A stretch of 64,000 bases of DNA, taken from positions 1-64,000 of the forward strand of contig MFPR01000012.1 of NCBI GenBank assembly GCA_001784175.1, written 5' to 3'. This stretch comes from Candidatus Lindowbacteria bacterium RIFCSPLOWO2_12_FULL_62_27. GTDB lineage: Bacteria; Lindowbacteria; 2-12-FULL-62-27. Both the position numbers and the translations under genes were made by a program. This document shows positions 1-10,000 of this stretch, piece by piece. Numbering within the stretch: the first letter of the stretch is position 1; every line of letters begins with the position of its first letter. The notes beneath the pieces were generated by a model. The model made no database searches, was not told where the DNA came from, and saw only the letters and a program-made list of their open reading frames with translations.

Positions 1-2247
1 CGCCCCCTGGCCGCTGTTTCGAATCACGAGTCCCACTTTGATCCCTGTCTGGCCCCGGCTGACCGAATCCGATGCGGATACAACGCCCGCGACCGTCAAT
101 ACTCCAGCGCCCTCGACGACCCAGGAATCCACGCCAGGATACGCCGTGCCGTCCGTGTCGCCGACGGAGAGCGACGCGCGGTTGCCGTCCGTGCCCGTGC
201 AGGACGTGACGTCGATGGTGTCCGACGTCACGCCCGACGTGGTGTCCGCCTGACCGCCGACCGCAACGGTAAACGTGTACGTGTCGCCGCTTCCCCCCGA
301 CACGCCCGTGGGTCCGCTGCTCATCGTGGCCGTAAATCCGTCGGTGTCCGCCTGGTCGTTGTCCCGGCGTTTGAACGAGAATGTGATCCCCGCGGAATCC
401 AAAACGAGCCTTGCCTCGCCGATGTTCAGGACATGGATATCCACCGTGTAGGATTTCCCCTGATACACGGTGTCGGTCGATGAAGTCACATAGCCGATGT
501 ACGGCCGGGCCGGCGTCTGAACGACGACCGTATCCGGATTTACGGCCCGCGAATCATGCGTGGCCGCGCCGATCCGGATGTCCAGCCCGCTGACGGTGTC
601 ATGCACCGCCAGCCGGCCGAGGGGCGCCGTGTCCGTGACGGAAAACCGGTACGTGAACGTCTCCGTCGCCCCGCCTGCGATCGTTGTCGATGTCGCCGAC
701 CGCGTGCCCACAAAGAAACTGTCCGACGCGGTGTCACTGCCGCTGCCGTCATACACAAACACCAGCGTATCCGCCGTCACCGTGCAGGAATTCTCACCGA
801 CGTTGGCGACGGTCACGATGACCTGCACGCTGTCCGACCCGCTCTGCCCGCGCGTCACGGAATCGGGCGTGATGGAGACCGCCAGTACGGTAAGCTCCGC
901 CGCCGCGTACACGCGCCACACAAACGAATCGTTGTCCCCGGCATCGCTGTCACTGCCGTCGGCCATGAACGTGTTGAACTTCGTGTCGACGCCCTCGAAA
1001 TACGCCGTGATCGTGTCGAATCCGGTGTCGGCGCCGGTCTTGATGATGACGTAATAACTGAACGTATCCTCAACTGACCCCGCCGGAATGATCGTATCAT
1101 TGGTGACGCCGGTGTCTCGAAACCGGAGGACGGTGAAACTGTCGCTGACGTTGGCCCCATCCCGCGCGCGTCTGAACACAAGCGTGTCGCCTCCGGACAG
1201 CCCGGCCGAATCGACCGCCGCCGTGTTTTTGATCACCACCTGCACGACAATGCTGTCCCCAGCCGTCTGCCCCTGCCCCCGTGTCACGGCCGCCCCGCTC
1301 GACACCACGATGCGCACAACGTCCAGCGTGGCGGGTTTGCGGACCTTAAGCACGCGGCTGTCGGCCCATCCGCTGACGACGCCATCATTCATCCGCGCAC
1401 GCACGCGCCAGTAGTACAAGTTATCAGCGGCCAGATCAGATGACCGGACATATGTTTCCGTGTCAACGGCGTTGGCTTCGGAAGGCGAGTCGAAGTAATA
1501 CCCGTTGAACGCCGCTGGAAACGACGACGCCGTGTCGATCTGGATTTCGTAGCTGTCGGGCAACATCGTGTCAGGAAACGTAAACACAAATACAGGCCGG
1601 ACAGCGTTGGTTTCGGCGCCGGTATCCGGCGAACTCAATTTCGGCGTGTCGTTAAACTGGATATTGACAACTCCGCTTTCCACACTATTTAGAACCGACA
1701 CCCCACTTTTAACAAGGGCCGTCGGGAAACTGCCGGATATTGTTTGGCCCACCGAAAAAACCTTTGTAAATCCAATCGTCAGTATTCCCGGTTTAATGGC
1801 TCGAAACGTAATATCAGCCATCTTCTTATCGGTAATCGAGCCCATCGACGAACTTGTAACCAACCCAAACACAGTTGTCCCGGTCGTATTATCGAGAAAC
1901 GGATAAACTTGATCATTGGGATTGTTCGTTGTCCTCGTATCCCAGAAAGTACCGCTGCCGCCGGTAGCCAGTAGTGAATCAATAACCTGAACAATACTTG
2001 CCGAAAACGATATATTTGCATACGCCTCCGCCGCATGGGTATCCGTCCTCACATAAACTTTGATGGGTATCGTTTCTCCGACATAGGCAATAAGCGGCGA
2101 ATCGGCAGGAATGGTGTCTCCGGAGGATTCGGTGATCGAGATGGAGCCGGGCAGATAGACCGCCTGCGACGAACCCGCAAAGCAGACCAAAAGGGCCGCG
2201 CCGATAATGATGGAAGCCAGTAGACGAAATATCGGTTTACCACCCAT
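1..2247 (-). CDS. Exported cohesin-like protein with CARDB-like repeats (3' end outside window)
   Basis: This reading frame is open from an ATG at 2247 to base 1 (749 codons, no stop), so the C-terminus lies beyond the window. Residues 1-30 are a signal peptide (MGGKPIFRLL, hydrophobic core, SSQA cleavage site). Residues about 32-190 resemble a cohesin fold: a strand motif near VGETIPIKVYV, then ITDKKMADITFRAIKPG. About 195-300 is FN3-like (YYWRVRARMNDG). The rest holds about four CARDB-like beta modules, each opening with a pattern like SVTRGQSGSDSVQV. The first 300 residues are paralogous to the whole 309-residue protein at 3126-4055. The start follows the same ATGGGTGGTAAACCG pattern as that gene and overlaps a 19-residue dockerin-stub ORF by 11 bp. 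Likely role: surface or extracellular scaffold for the neighbouring dockerin proteins. Export is clear; the cohesin call is inferred from fold-like motifs and neighbours. Confidence 0.75.
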   Translation of the reverse strand, partial: MGGKPIFRLLASIIIGAALLVCFAGSSQAVYLPGSISITESSGDTIPADSPLIAYVGETIPIKVYVRTDTHAAEAYANISFSASIVQVIDSLLATGGSGTFWDTRTTNNPNDQVYPFLDNTTGTTVFGLVTSSSMGSITDKKMADITFRAIKPGILTIGFTKVFSVGQTISGSFPTALVKSGVSVLNSVESGVVNIQFNDTPKLSSPDTGAETNAVRPVFVFTFPDTMLPDSYEIQIDTASSFPAAFNGYYFDSPSEANAVDTETYVRSSDLAADNLYYWRVRARMNDGVVSGWADSRVLKVRKPATLDVVRIVVSSGAAVTRGQGQTAGDSIVVQVVIKNTAAVDSAGLSGGDTLVFRRARDGANVSDSFTVLRFRDTGVTNDTIIPAGSVEDTFSYYVIIKTGADTGFDTITAYFEGVDTKFNTFMADGSDSDAGDNDSFVWRVYAAAELTVLAVSITPDSVTRGQSGSDSVQVIVTVANVGENSCTVTADTLVFVYDGSGSDTASDSFFVGTRSATSTTIAGGATETFTYRFSVTDTAPLGRLAVHDTVSGLDIRIGAATHDSRAVNPDTVVVQTPARPYIGYVTSSTDTVYQGKSYTVDIHVLNIGEARLVLDSAGITFSFKRRDNDQADTDGFTATMSSGPTGVSGGSGDTYTFTVAVGGQADTTSGVTSDTIDVTSCTGTDGNRASLSVGDTDGTAYPGVDSWVVEGAGVLTVAGVVSASDSVSRGQTGIKVGLVIRNSGQGA

Positions 2248-2296
2248 CGTCTTTTGGCCCCCAGTTATCGACGATGGCCGGTCCACTTCCTGTCAT
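2237..2296 (-). CDS. 19-residue mini-ORF, stub of a dockerin tail, upstream of the cohesin-like gene
   Basis: An ATG at 2296 follows a good ribosome-binding site (AAGGGGG, 6 bases upstream). It opens a 19-codon frame ending IVDNWGPKDDGW and TAA. These last residues are the same as the C-terminal end of the dockerin modules in the two large proteins to the right (IVDNWGQTEDGW, IVDNWGQTDDGW). The stop overlaps the ATG of the cohesin-like gene by 11 bp, exactly as in the full-length genes. It is either a relic of a deleted dockerin gene or a retained leader that delivers ribosomes to the next start. Confidence 0.45.
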   Translation of the reverse strand: MTGSGPAIVDNWGPKDDGW

Positions 2297-2357
2297 CCTA
2301 AACCCCCTTGAAACCTCACTGTGAGCATTAACCCAAAAGGACATATCGCTGTCAAGC
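2273..2357. repeat. Leader repeat, copy 1 (pairs with 3039-3122)
   Basis: About 80 bp running from the MTGSG start of the mini-ORF through its ribosome-binding site and promoter. It matches 3039-3122 at roughly four of five positions, with the same orientation. The two copies flank the decayed toxin-antitoxin module between them, suggesting duplication around an insertion or recombination between gene ends. Confidence 0.6.
2327..2355 (-). promoter_or_regulatory. Candidate sigma-70-type promoter for the left cohesin-like gene
   Basis: On the minus strand, TTGACA (2355-2350) and GTTAAT (2332-2327) are separated by 17 bases, 30 bases upstream of the mini-ORF start. The diverged second copy of this region (about 3092-3120) keeps the same spacing with TTGACG and GTTAAT. 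Confidence 0.4.
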
Positions 2358-2444
2358 ATTCAAATCCCCTCCGGCGGCTGTGACGCTTCCATGCGTCCCA
2401 GACTACCCGACTCTGGGTACGGCGGCATCCCTGCCGCCGCCTTC

Positions 2445-2479
2445 TTGACTCGCCCGTTCCGATTTCGGATACTTCGGGC
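2445..2479 (+). promoter_or_regulatory. Conserved leaderless-type promoter of the antitoxin/PIN module, copy 1
   Basis: TTGACT (2445-2450), a 17-base spacer, then GATACT (2468-2473), then six bases to the ATG at 2480. The expected transcription start is at or next to the ATG, so the message would have no leader and no ribosome-binding site. The block ATTTCGGATACTTCGGGC immediately before ATG recurs unchanged at 21365-21382 and 21957-21974, each time in front of an antitoxin-like ORF. Confidence 0.45.
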
Positions 2480-2689
2480 ATGAGAACAGTTGCCGGTCGA
2501 AATTCGGGAATCAGCATGCGGAGCGGGCATATGGACCCGGAAGGCGCAAAAAAGGCCGTGCTGGCGGCGCGGGCCAACAAGCGAAAAAACGGAGGCCGGT
2601 TTAAGGGCCTGAGCCGGGAACAGATTTTGGTGCAAATTAAAAAATCCAGGTATGAGATTTTCGAGGAACGATTTGGGGTGTGTAACTGA
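2480..2689 (+). CDS. Small antitoxin-like protein (partner of a truncated PIN toxin)
   Basis: A 69-residue basic protein. Its C-terminal half (GLSREQILVQIKKSRYEIFE) has the same layout as the antitoxin-like protein at 21975-22157 (GKTEEEILRAMKKTREELW): a short glycine-rich turn, then an amphipathic helix with KK/R and E/W. The N-terminal portion lacks the MALIRKIQAMSDKYGG segment of the other copies. It directly precedes and overlaps a PIN-domain fragment in another frame, the usual antitoxin-toxin order. Probably a decayed module. The family is not one I can name firmly; VapB-like is an inference from the PIN neighbour. Confidence 0.45.
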   Translation: MRTVAGRNSGISMRSGHMDPEGAKKAVLAARANKRKNGGRFKGLSREQILVQIKKSRYEIFEERFGVCN

Positions 2690-2894
2690 AAACGACGATC
2701 TGGTTCCGATGGCCTTGTATGCCAAATATGTCAGCCGGAACTTGAAGTCCGCCGACGCCTTGATTGCCGCATATTCCGAGTGGGTCAAGGCCGAATTGTT
2801 GGTCAGCGAAAACCGTGATTTCTTGGCGCTGTCAACCCCCCTGCCGTTTCGAGTCGTGAAAGCGGCCGCATTCCTGCGAGAATTCGCCGTCTGA
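2652..2894 (+). pseudogene. C-terminal remnant of a PIN-domain toxin
   Basis: An 80-codon frame overlapping the end of the antitoxin-like gene. From about residue 33 it reads SADALIAAYSEWVKAELLVS then ENRDFLAL and a terminal FLREF, which fits the last third of PIN_3-type RNases (acidic D/A helix, LVSENRDF strand, closing FL-x-x-F). The N-terminal half with the first catalytic aspartates (the VLDAN motif seen at 22150) is missing, so an internal deletion has fused the antitoxin end to the toxin tail. It is followed by an inverted repeat (GACGCC/GGCGTC near 2920-2938) and the flank TATAATATGGAGAGG, which is also found after the other copy. Confidence 0.5.
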
Positions 2895-3038
2895 TTCATC
2901 CCGCGCCCCTTCTATAGCCCGACGCCGAATTAGGCGTCAGAACCCCACTATATAATATGGAGAGGGGAACGACCACGGTGCGCTTCATGGCACGCTCCGC
3001 ACGCCCGGCGGCGATGGCCGGGGCCTACCGCATTGTGA

Positions 3039-3122
3039 ATCTCCCAGTCCGCTCCCTGTCATCCTATACCCCCTCAAAGCTCATTGTGAACATTAACCCC
3101 AAAAAGCGTATTGCCGTCAAGC
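3039..3122. repeat. Leader repeat, copy 2 (pairs with 2273-2357)
   Basis: Lies just beyond the stop codon of the 309-residue cohesin-like gene (stop at 3126). It retains the TTGACG-17-GTTAAT spacing and the MTGSG mini-ORF start, but diverges before the dockerin stub, so it leads nowhere obvious. Between 2895 and 3038 I see no gene, only the flank of the decayed toxin-antitoxin module. Confidence 0.6.
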
Positions 3123-3125
3123 GAA

Positions 3126-4055
3126 TCACCGCTTCGGGCGTGGCCGAACCACGGCCAGCGCGCGGGAATCCGACCACCCACTCACTACCCCGTCGTTCGT
3201 CCACGCGCGTGCGCGCCAGTAGTACATGGCCGGCGGCAGATCGGACGAGAGCACATGCGTCTCCGTGTCGATGGGGTTCGCCTCCGAAGCCGTATCCACG
3301 AAATACCCATTCGCAAACGCCGGCGATGTATCGATCTGGATTTCGTAGCCGTCCGCCGGCATCGTGTCAGGAAACGTGAACACAAACGCCGGTCGCGCCG
3401 AACTACTCTCGCTATTGTTCGCAGGCGAACTCAATTTCGGGGTGTCGTTGAATAGTACATTGATAACGCCGCCTTCCACACGATTTAAAACCGACACCCC
3501 GCGTTTGACAATGGCCGTCGGGAAACTGCCGCATATTGTTTCACCCGGCGCAAAAATATTTGCGAAGCCCATCGTGGAAATTCCCGGCTTAATGGCTCGA
3601 AACACAAGGTCGGCCATCTTCTTGTCGGTGATCGCGCCCGGAGACGAACTTGCCAGCAACCCCAACACGATTGTTCCGGTCGCATTATCGAGAAACGGAT
3701 ACAGGCTGGAAATTTTTGCCGCGACCAAACTTCTCGAACCTCTCGTATCCCAAAATGCCCCCCCGCCTCCTCCGGCAACTTGCGAATCTATTACCCGCAG
3801 TATGCTTGGCGAAAATGTTACATTCGCATATACCTCCGCCGCATGGGTGTCCGTCCTCACATAAACTTTGATCGGTATCGTATTTCCGACGTAGGCAGTA
3901 AGCGGGGACGCGGCAGGAATGGTGTCTCCTGAGGAATTTGTGATCGAGATGGAGCCGGCCGGATAGGCCGCCTGCGATGAACCCTCAGAGCAGACTGAGA
4001 GGGACGCGCCGAGAATAATGGATAGCAATATACGAAATATCGGTTTACCACCCAT
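3126..4055 (-). CDS. Exported cohesin-like protein (309 residues)
   Basis: Start chosen at ATG 4055. It gives a clean signal peptide (MGGKPIFRILLSIILGASLS, cleavage near SSQA) and overlaps the upstream stop by 11 bp; a longer frame to 4262 merely re-reads the upstream dockerin in another phase. Residues about 33-190 form a cohesin-like beta domain (VGNTIPIKVYV, FSPSILRVIDS, ITDKKMADLVFRAIKPG). Residues 200-305 are FN3-like with YYWRARAWTNDG. The protein ends right after this domain, with no sortase, SLH or membrane anchor. Its first 300 residues parallel the protein at 1-2247. Being co-translated after two dockerin proteins, it probably binds their dockerins outside the cell. Pairing and specificity are inferred. 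Confidence 0.8.
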   Translation of the reverse strand: MGGKPIFRILLSIILGASLSVCSEGSSQAAYPAGSISITNSSGDTIPAASPLTAYVGNTIPIKVYVRTDTHAAEVYANVTFSPSILRVIDSQVAGGGGGAFWDTRGSRSLVAAKISSLYPFLDNATGTIVLGLLASSSPGAITDKKMADLVFRAIKPGISTMGFANIFAPGETICGSFPTAIVKRGVSVLNRVEGGVINVLFNDTPKLSSPANNSESSSARPAFVFTFPDTMPADGYEIQIDTSPAFANGYFVDTASEANPIDTETHVLSSDLPPAMYYWRARAWTNDGVVSGWSDSRALAVVRPRPKR

Positions 4056-7000
4056 CTTCGGTTTGCCCCCAATTATCGACGATGACGGACCAATCGCCGG
4101 GGCCGACATCGCCGCTGTTGTTGGAATCCGCGGTCGGATCGGTGGACCCCCAATTATCGACGACCACCGACCAATCGCCGGGGCCGATGTCGCCGCTGCC
4201 GTTCGCGTCGCCCTTGACCAAAGATGGTATCGTAATACCGGCGCCTCCGTTAATGACGCCATTTGCGATGGTAACGCTGACCCTGCGGGTCAAAGCGCCC
4301 GGCGCCTTGATTTCAATCCTATAGTCGCCATCGAGGCCGTTGCCCAAGCTCATGATTCCGGTCGCGCCCGTTGTGTCTTGAGAAAGCGCTGTGGCCGAAT
4401 CCGAAGCATTTTTCAGGGACACCGAAATGCCGGACGAATCCCTGCTGCCCGGCACGCTGAAAGATATGGAAAATTGCGTACCCCCGGAACCGGCCCACAT
4501 CGCCGGACTGTTCAGATAAACCGAAGCGGTCCGCCCGCCGCTGTCGGTCAAGGTGAGCAGGCGATACCCGCCGACGGTGATGGAGACGGTGCATTGACTG
4601 ACGCCGCTGACGAACGACGCGGAGGCACTCGGCGTCACGGCGCCGGAGTCGATGGAAAGTATGACGGGATTGACGGCAACCATATATGTCTCGCCGAACT
4701 GGCCGCGCGCCACGATCCGCAGGGCGAACGATACTCCCGCCGCGACGGTATCCGGAGGGATGAGTCGATAAGACGTGAGCTGCCATTGTCGGACGGAATA
4801 CGAGTAGAAACTCTCGTTCTCGTACGGCGCCGTATCCACCGCCGTCACGCAGTAGTAGTAGTCCGTTCCCGGGCCTGCGCCCGTGTCCTGAAATCGCCGG
4901 ATCCCCGTCGCCGCGCTTACCTGGCCGACCTTATTCCATGACGACGTGTCCGCCACCGCGCTGCGGTAGATGCGATATAGGCCGACCCCCACCGCGCCGC
5001 CGGTCGTCTCCTCGTTCGTCGAAACCGCCGCCCACTCCAGGATCACGCTCGTGTCGTTGCCGACCACCGCAACCGTGTCCGGCGCCCGCGGCGCGGTCGT
5101 ATCGGCGCCGGCGGTGGTGTCGACCTCGGCCAGACGCCACGGCGTGTAAAGGACTGAATCCGCGTTTACGTTTTGGAATATCCTATTTCGAATCGTCAGG
5201 GAATCCGTCGTGTACCAGTAATTGCGGTCGAAGGTGAATGGACCCGGGGAGGAGGTGGGGGCATTGTAGACGGCACGGTCCGGATAGGTCGATGAGGGTT
5301 TGATGTTGTTTTTCTCGAATGTATTGGATACGGACGAGTAGGCGACATAGACCTGATAATCACGATTATCTCTGATGGTGTTCTGAACAAACACGTTGTA
5401 CGAGCCGTAACCAATGTTGACCCCGTAGTAGTTGGTGGTGGACGCCAGAAGATTGTTCCTGAAAATGTTGCTGTCTGCGCCATTATATATGTCAACCGCA
5501 TAATTGTAACTGGACGTCACGGCATTTCCGAGGATCCAGTTCCCCTTCGCGATGGAGAGTTGAAGTCCGGACGTTGCCCCGCTGATCGTATTGGCGGTGA
5601 CGGTGTTACCGCTTACGGTACCCAGCGAGATAGCTGTTCCACCGGACGTGATGGTGTTGCTCCCGATCGTGTTCGTGTCCGATCCGCTCGCCAGGCCGAC
5701 CGCCTCGCCAGACTGGACGTTCAACGTGTTGTTCGAGATCGTGTTGCCGGAACTGGCGGTCAAGGACGCGCCGTATGTGTTGTTGGAGAAATAATTGTTG
5801 TCGATGGTATTGCCGGAGGAACCTGAAAGTGCAATGCCGCTTTGCCCCATGTAGGTGAACACGCTGGCCGAAATCGAGTTGGTGTCGGAACCGCTGGAAA
5901 GCAGGATTCCGTACTGGCATCCCGAGACGGTGGCGGCTTTGAGGGTCGAGCGATCGACGTTGATGAATTTGACGCCTCGGTACGCATTGTAGACCGCCAG
6001 ATTTCGGATCAGGAGATTCACCCGGTTGTCGGCATAAATCCCGTATTGATTGAAATCGGAATACAAGCCGGGAGGATTGAGAATCGTCGAGGACGAGTCC
6101 TTGCCGATCAGGCTGATGCTGTCGGCGGTAATGTTGATGACGGCCGACTCCGAAGCGGTGCTCGCCACCCTCGTCGTATAAACGCCGGAATCGAGCCAGA
6201 TCGTGTCCCCCGCCGTGGCCACGCTCATCGCCTTCGACGGACTCAAAAACGGCCTTTGAATCGTACCGTCGCCCATCAGGTCCGATCCGGCGGCATAGGT
6301 GAAGGAATCGCCCGACGTCGTCGTGTCGTTCACGTACCAGTTCACGACCGGTTGCGCGGCCGCCGAATCGTAGGAGGGCTGCGAATCCGAATAGAAACTT
6401 TCATTCACAAACGGCAAGGCCCCGTCAATGGCCGTGACCCGATAAAAGTAATTGTCCGTCAGCAAAGACACGTTCGTGTCCTGGTGCCGGATCACGCCCG
6501 AACCGACCTGAGCCACCTGCACCCACGACGACGTGTCCTTCACTTTGCTGCGGTACACCCGGTACCCCGACAACCCCGCCCCGCCCGCATTTCCGTCCTC
6601 ATTTGCCGTTACCGCCGACCACTCGAGAACCACCAGCGTGTCGCTCGGCCGGCCGAGGATCGCCACCGTGTCCGGGGCTTCGGGCGCGACGATATCGGCG
6701 CCCGATGCCGTGTCGACCCCGCCTGTTCGATAGGGGGAGAATGCCGACGCGGTGTCGGCGAATTTCGCCTTGATCGTCACCGAATCTATCGACCCAAACC
6801 AGTTGCGGGTGATGGTCTGAGTGAGACCGCCTTGGTTGTACACGTTGTTGACGGCGTTGCCGGTGATGTTGTTTCTCCGGATGACGTTGGCGCCGGACGA
6901 TCCGGCGATCCACACGCCCGTGTCGTTGGACTGGATGTCGTTTTGGACGACGGCGGTCGAATCCGAACTTGAAATATAAACGCCGGCCTGCGCGTTCGAA

Positions 7001-10000
7001 CCGGCCGCGTTGTTCGTCACCGTGTTGTTGTTCGAATTCGACTCCACCATAACGCCGACGGAATTCGAATGGGCGATGTTGTTGCTCACCGTGTTGTTCG
7101 AACTCCGATTGAGAATGACGCCCCAGAAATTCGAATGGGCCGTGTTGTTCGTCACCGCGTTGGTGTCGGAACCATCGAGGAGATGAATCCCAATGCCGCC
7201 GCAGGACGACGCGCTGTCGCCGAGAATCGTCGACAGGTCCACGTTGTCGAAATGAATTCCGTCGTACGCCCCTGTCACGCCGATGTTCTTGACCAGGAGG
7301 TTGACCTGCGTGTCGGCGTAGATGCCGTAGAGGCCGCTTTGCGTGTTCGCGCCCGGCGGATCGATCACCGTCGCGTTCGAATCCTTGCCGATGATCGTGA
7401 TCCCGTCCGTGTCGATCTTGAATGCCGCGGTCTCCGTGGACGAAACCGTCACATAGGTATCCGCGTACAATCCGGCGTCGATGTAAATCACATCGCCGGA
7501 CTTGGCCGATTGCATCACGCGCGCCACTGAACGGAACGGTTTCGACCGTGAACCGTCGCCGTACGCCGTGTCGGTTCCCCCGGCGTAGGTGAACGAGTCG
7601 GCCGACGCCGCCGTGTCGTTCACGAACCAGGTCTTCTGCGACGAATTCTGCGCGGCGTCGGAAGGCTGGGAGTCGCTGTAAAAGCTCTCGTTGGCAAAGG
7701 GACTGGCCGCGTCGAAGGCCGTGACCCGGTAATAATACGGCTGCCACTGCAATACGGCCGTATCCTGGTACCGGATCGCGCCCGACCCGACCTGCCCGAC
7801 CTGCATCCACCACGATGTATCCTTGACCGTGCTGCGGTATACGCGGTAACCCGCCAGCGTGACGTTGCCGCCGTTGGCTTCCTCCAGCGTCGTCACGTTC
7901 GACCACTCGAGGATGATCGACGTGTCGCTGGCGCCCTGCCCGACGATCGCCACCGTGTCCGGAGCTTTCGGCGCCGTCGTGTCGGCGCCGGCGGTGGTGT
8001 CGACCGTACCGAGGCGGAACGGCTGCCATGCGCTCGCCGTGTCGCCAACCCTGGCTTTGATCGTCACCGAGTCGGTCGAGCCGAACCAGTTGCGCGTCAG
8101 GGTCTGGATGAGACCGCCGGCGTTCCACACGTGGTAGGCGTTGTTGCCGATGATGTTGTTTTTCGTGATGATGTTATTTCTGGACGCAGCGAAAATCCCC
8201 ACGCCCGTGTCGTTGAACGTCACTTCGTTTTGGGTGATGACATTTGTATCCGAACTTGACAGATAAATACCGGTCATCGTATTCGAACGGGCCGTGTTAT
8301 GGCTCACCGCGTTCTTCGAAGACGCAGTGAGATGGATGCCGTCCAACGAATTCGAACCGGCCGTGTTGTGGCTCAACGTGCAGGTGTCGGAACCGTTCAA
8401 TAGATGGATTCCGTGACCGCCGTTCGAGGATGCGCTGACGCCCGTGAGGGTCGACTGATCCACATTCACAAACTTGATTCCATCGTACGCCCCCGTCACC
8501 CCGAGATTCTGTATGCGAAGCCCGACTTGCGTGTCGGCGTAGATGCCGTAGAGGTTGGCGTCGGTATTCGCCCCCGGCGGGTCGATCACCGTCGCGGCTG
8601 AGTCCTTGCCGATAATCGTCAGGTTGTTCGTGTCGATTTTGATGCCGGCATTCTCGGTCGATGAAACCTTGACGTAGGAGTCGTACATCCCCGCGTCGAC
8701 ATGGAGGGTGTCGCCGGATTTGGCCTTGTTGAGAGCCCGGATGATCGTGCGAAACGGGGCGGAGGGGGAACCGACCCCTGTCGTGTCTGAGCCGGAGGCG
8801 TAGGTGAAGGAGTCGGTGGCACCGTTCACCCACGTGTCGTTCACGTACCATGTTTGGGCCCGGGTATCGCGGATGAACGCGGTGAAGAGCGCCCGGCCGC
8901 CCACCAGCGTGATGTTGTCAATCTCCACGCGCGCGGGATTGCCGGTATAAGGTTGGGAATTGGGCGACGAGGTCGCGTCAAACCGCGTTTTGTTTCCGGT
9001 GCCCGGCCACGGGTTGGCGGCCGTTGCCGCGGTCACATCGACGTCCGAGCTGTCCGCCTCCACCAGATCCACCCGGCGGTGCGGTACGGCGGAACTGACG
9101 TTGTTGATGTTGTTCATGGCGAGTGTGCCCATGCTGTTGTCGATATGCCAGATGAGCAGGCCGGAACCGGGGGCGGAATCGATGCCGTAGGGGGAGCTCG
9201 GCGCGCGGTATTCGATGAGGAAATATTCCGTTTCGTTGCCGGCGTTGGCGTAAATTTTACAGACCTTGGAATCCGTTTCGGAACGCGACAGATCAACAGC
9301 CGTGTCCGCCGATACCACGACGGCGCCGAGCCAGCCCAACAATTCGCGGTGCCACGGGTCGATCATCGCCGGCGAATCGCCTTCGGGCCGGCCGATATAA
9401 TTCCCGCTGGCCATGAGCGACCAGTCCGACACGCCGGCTGATTGCGTGACGGTGTTGTAGATGTCGGCCAGCCCCAAAACGTGGCCCATCTCATGGCAGA
9501 ACGTCCCCATCGGCGCCACACGGTCGTATGGGCCAAACGGCCCCGGGCCGGCCGTCCCCGGCATCATGATGGCGAGGGTGACGGTGTCCTGCGTCTGCCG
9601 GTCCGTATAACTGTCGTTCAAACCATCGAACATGCTGGCGCTCAAATCTCCGCCGAGCCCGCTGACCTGTTTGCTCATCCCGGCGTAGAATACGGCAACG
9701 AAATCGTAGTAGCCGAAGTTGACCCACGTGTCGACGCGCTCGCAGACTTCGCGGATGAGGTCCGCCTGCCGCATGCCGGTGGCGTAGTAGCCCATCGTCT
9801 CGGAGGCCGTGACCATGAGCGTGTCAAAAACGGTGGAGGACATCTGAAGCTGATTGTAGGAGACCATGCGGTAGTAGTTATCGGCGCGGCTCAAGATTAT
9901 CCGGATGGTGTCGCCGACGGAATTGGTGTCGCCGAGCAGGTCGGGCGCGAACTGGCCGCTGCCGCTGGTGACAGCGTCGTTGTCGGCTTGGAACTGCACG

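Noticed and set aside
38-2223. Several plus-strand frames of 60-170 codons over the first 2.2 kb
   Set aside because: They are antisense shadows of the minus-strand cohesin-like gene, whose continuous 749-codon frame with signal peptide explains the region.
3185-3385. Minus-strand frame resembling one at 1389-1589
   Set aside because: Both are the same out-of-phase reading of the paralogous FN3-like domains, so their similarity reflects the parent genes.
2158-4055. Lipoprotein signal in the cohesin-like proteins (LSVC, LLVC)
   Set aside because: The residue before cysteine is valine rather than Gly/Ala/Ser, and a normal cleavage site (SSQA) follows.
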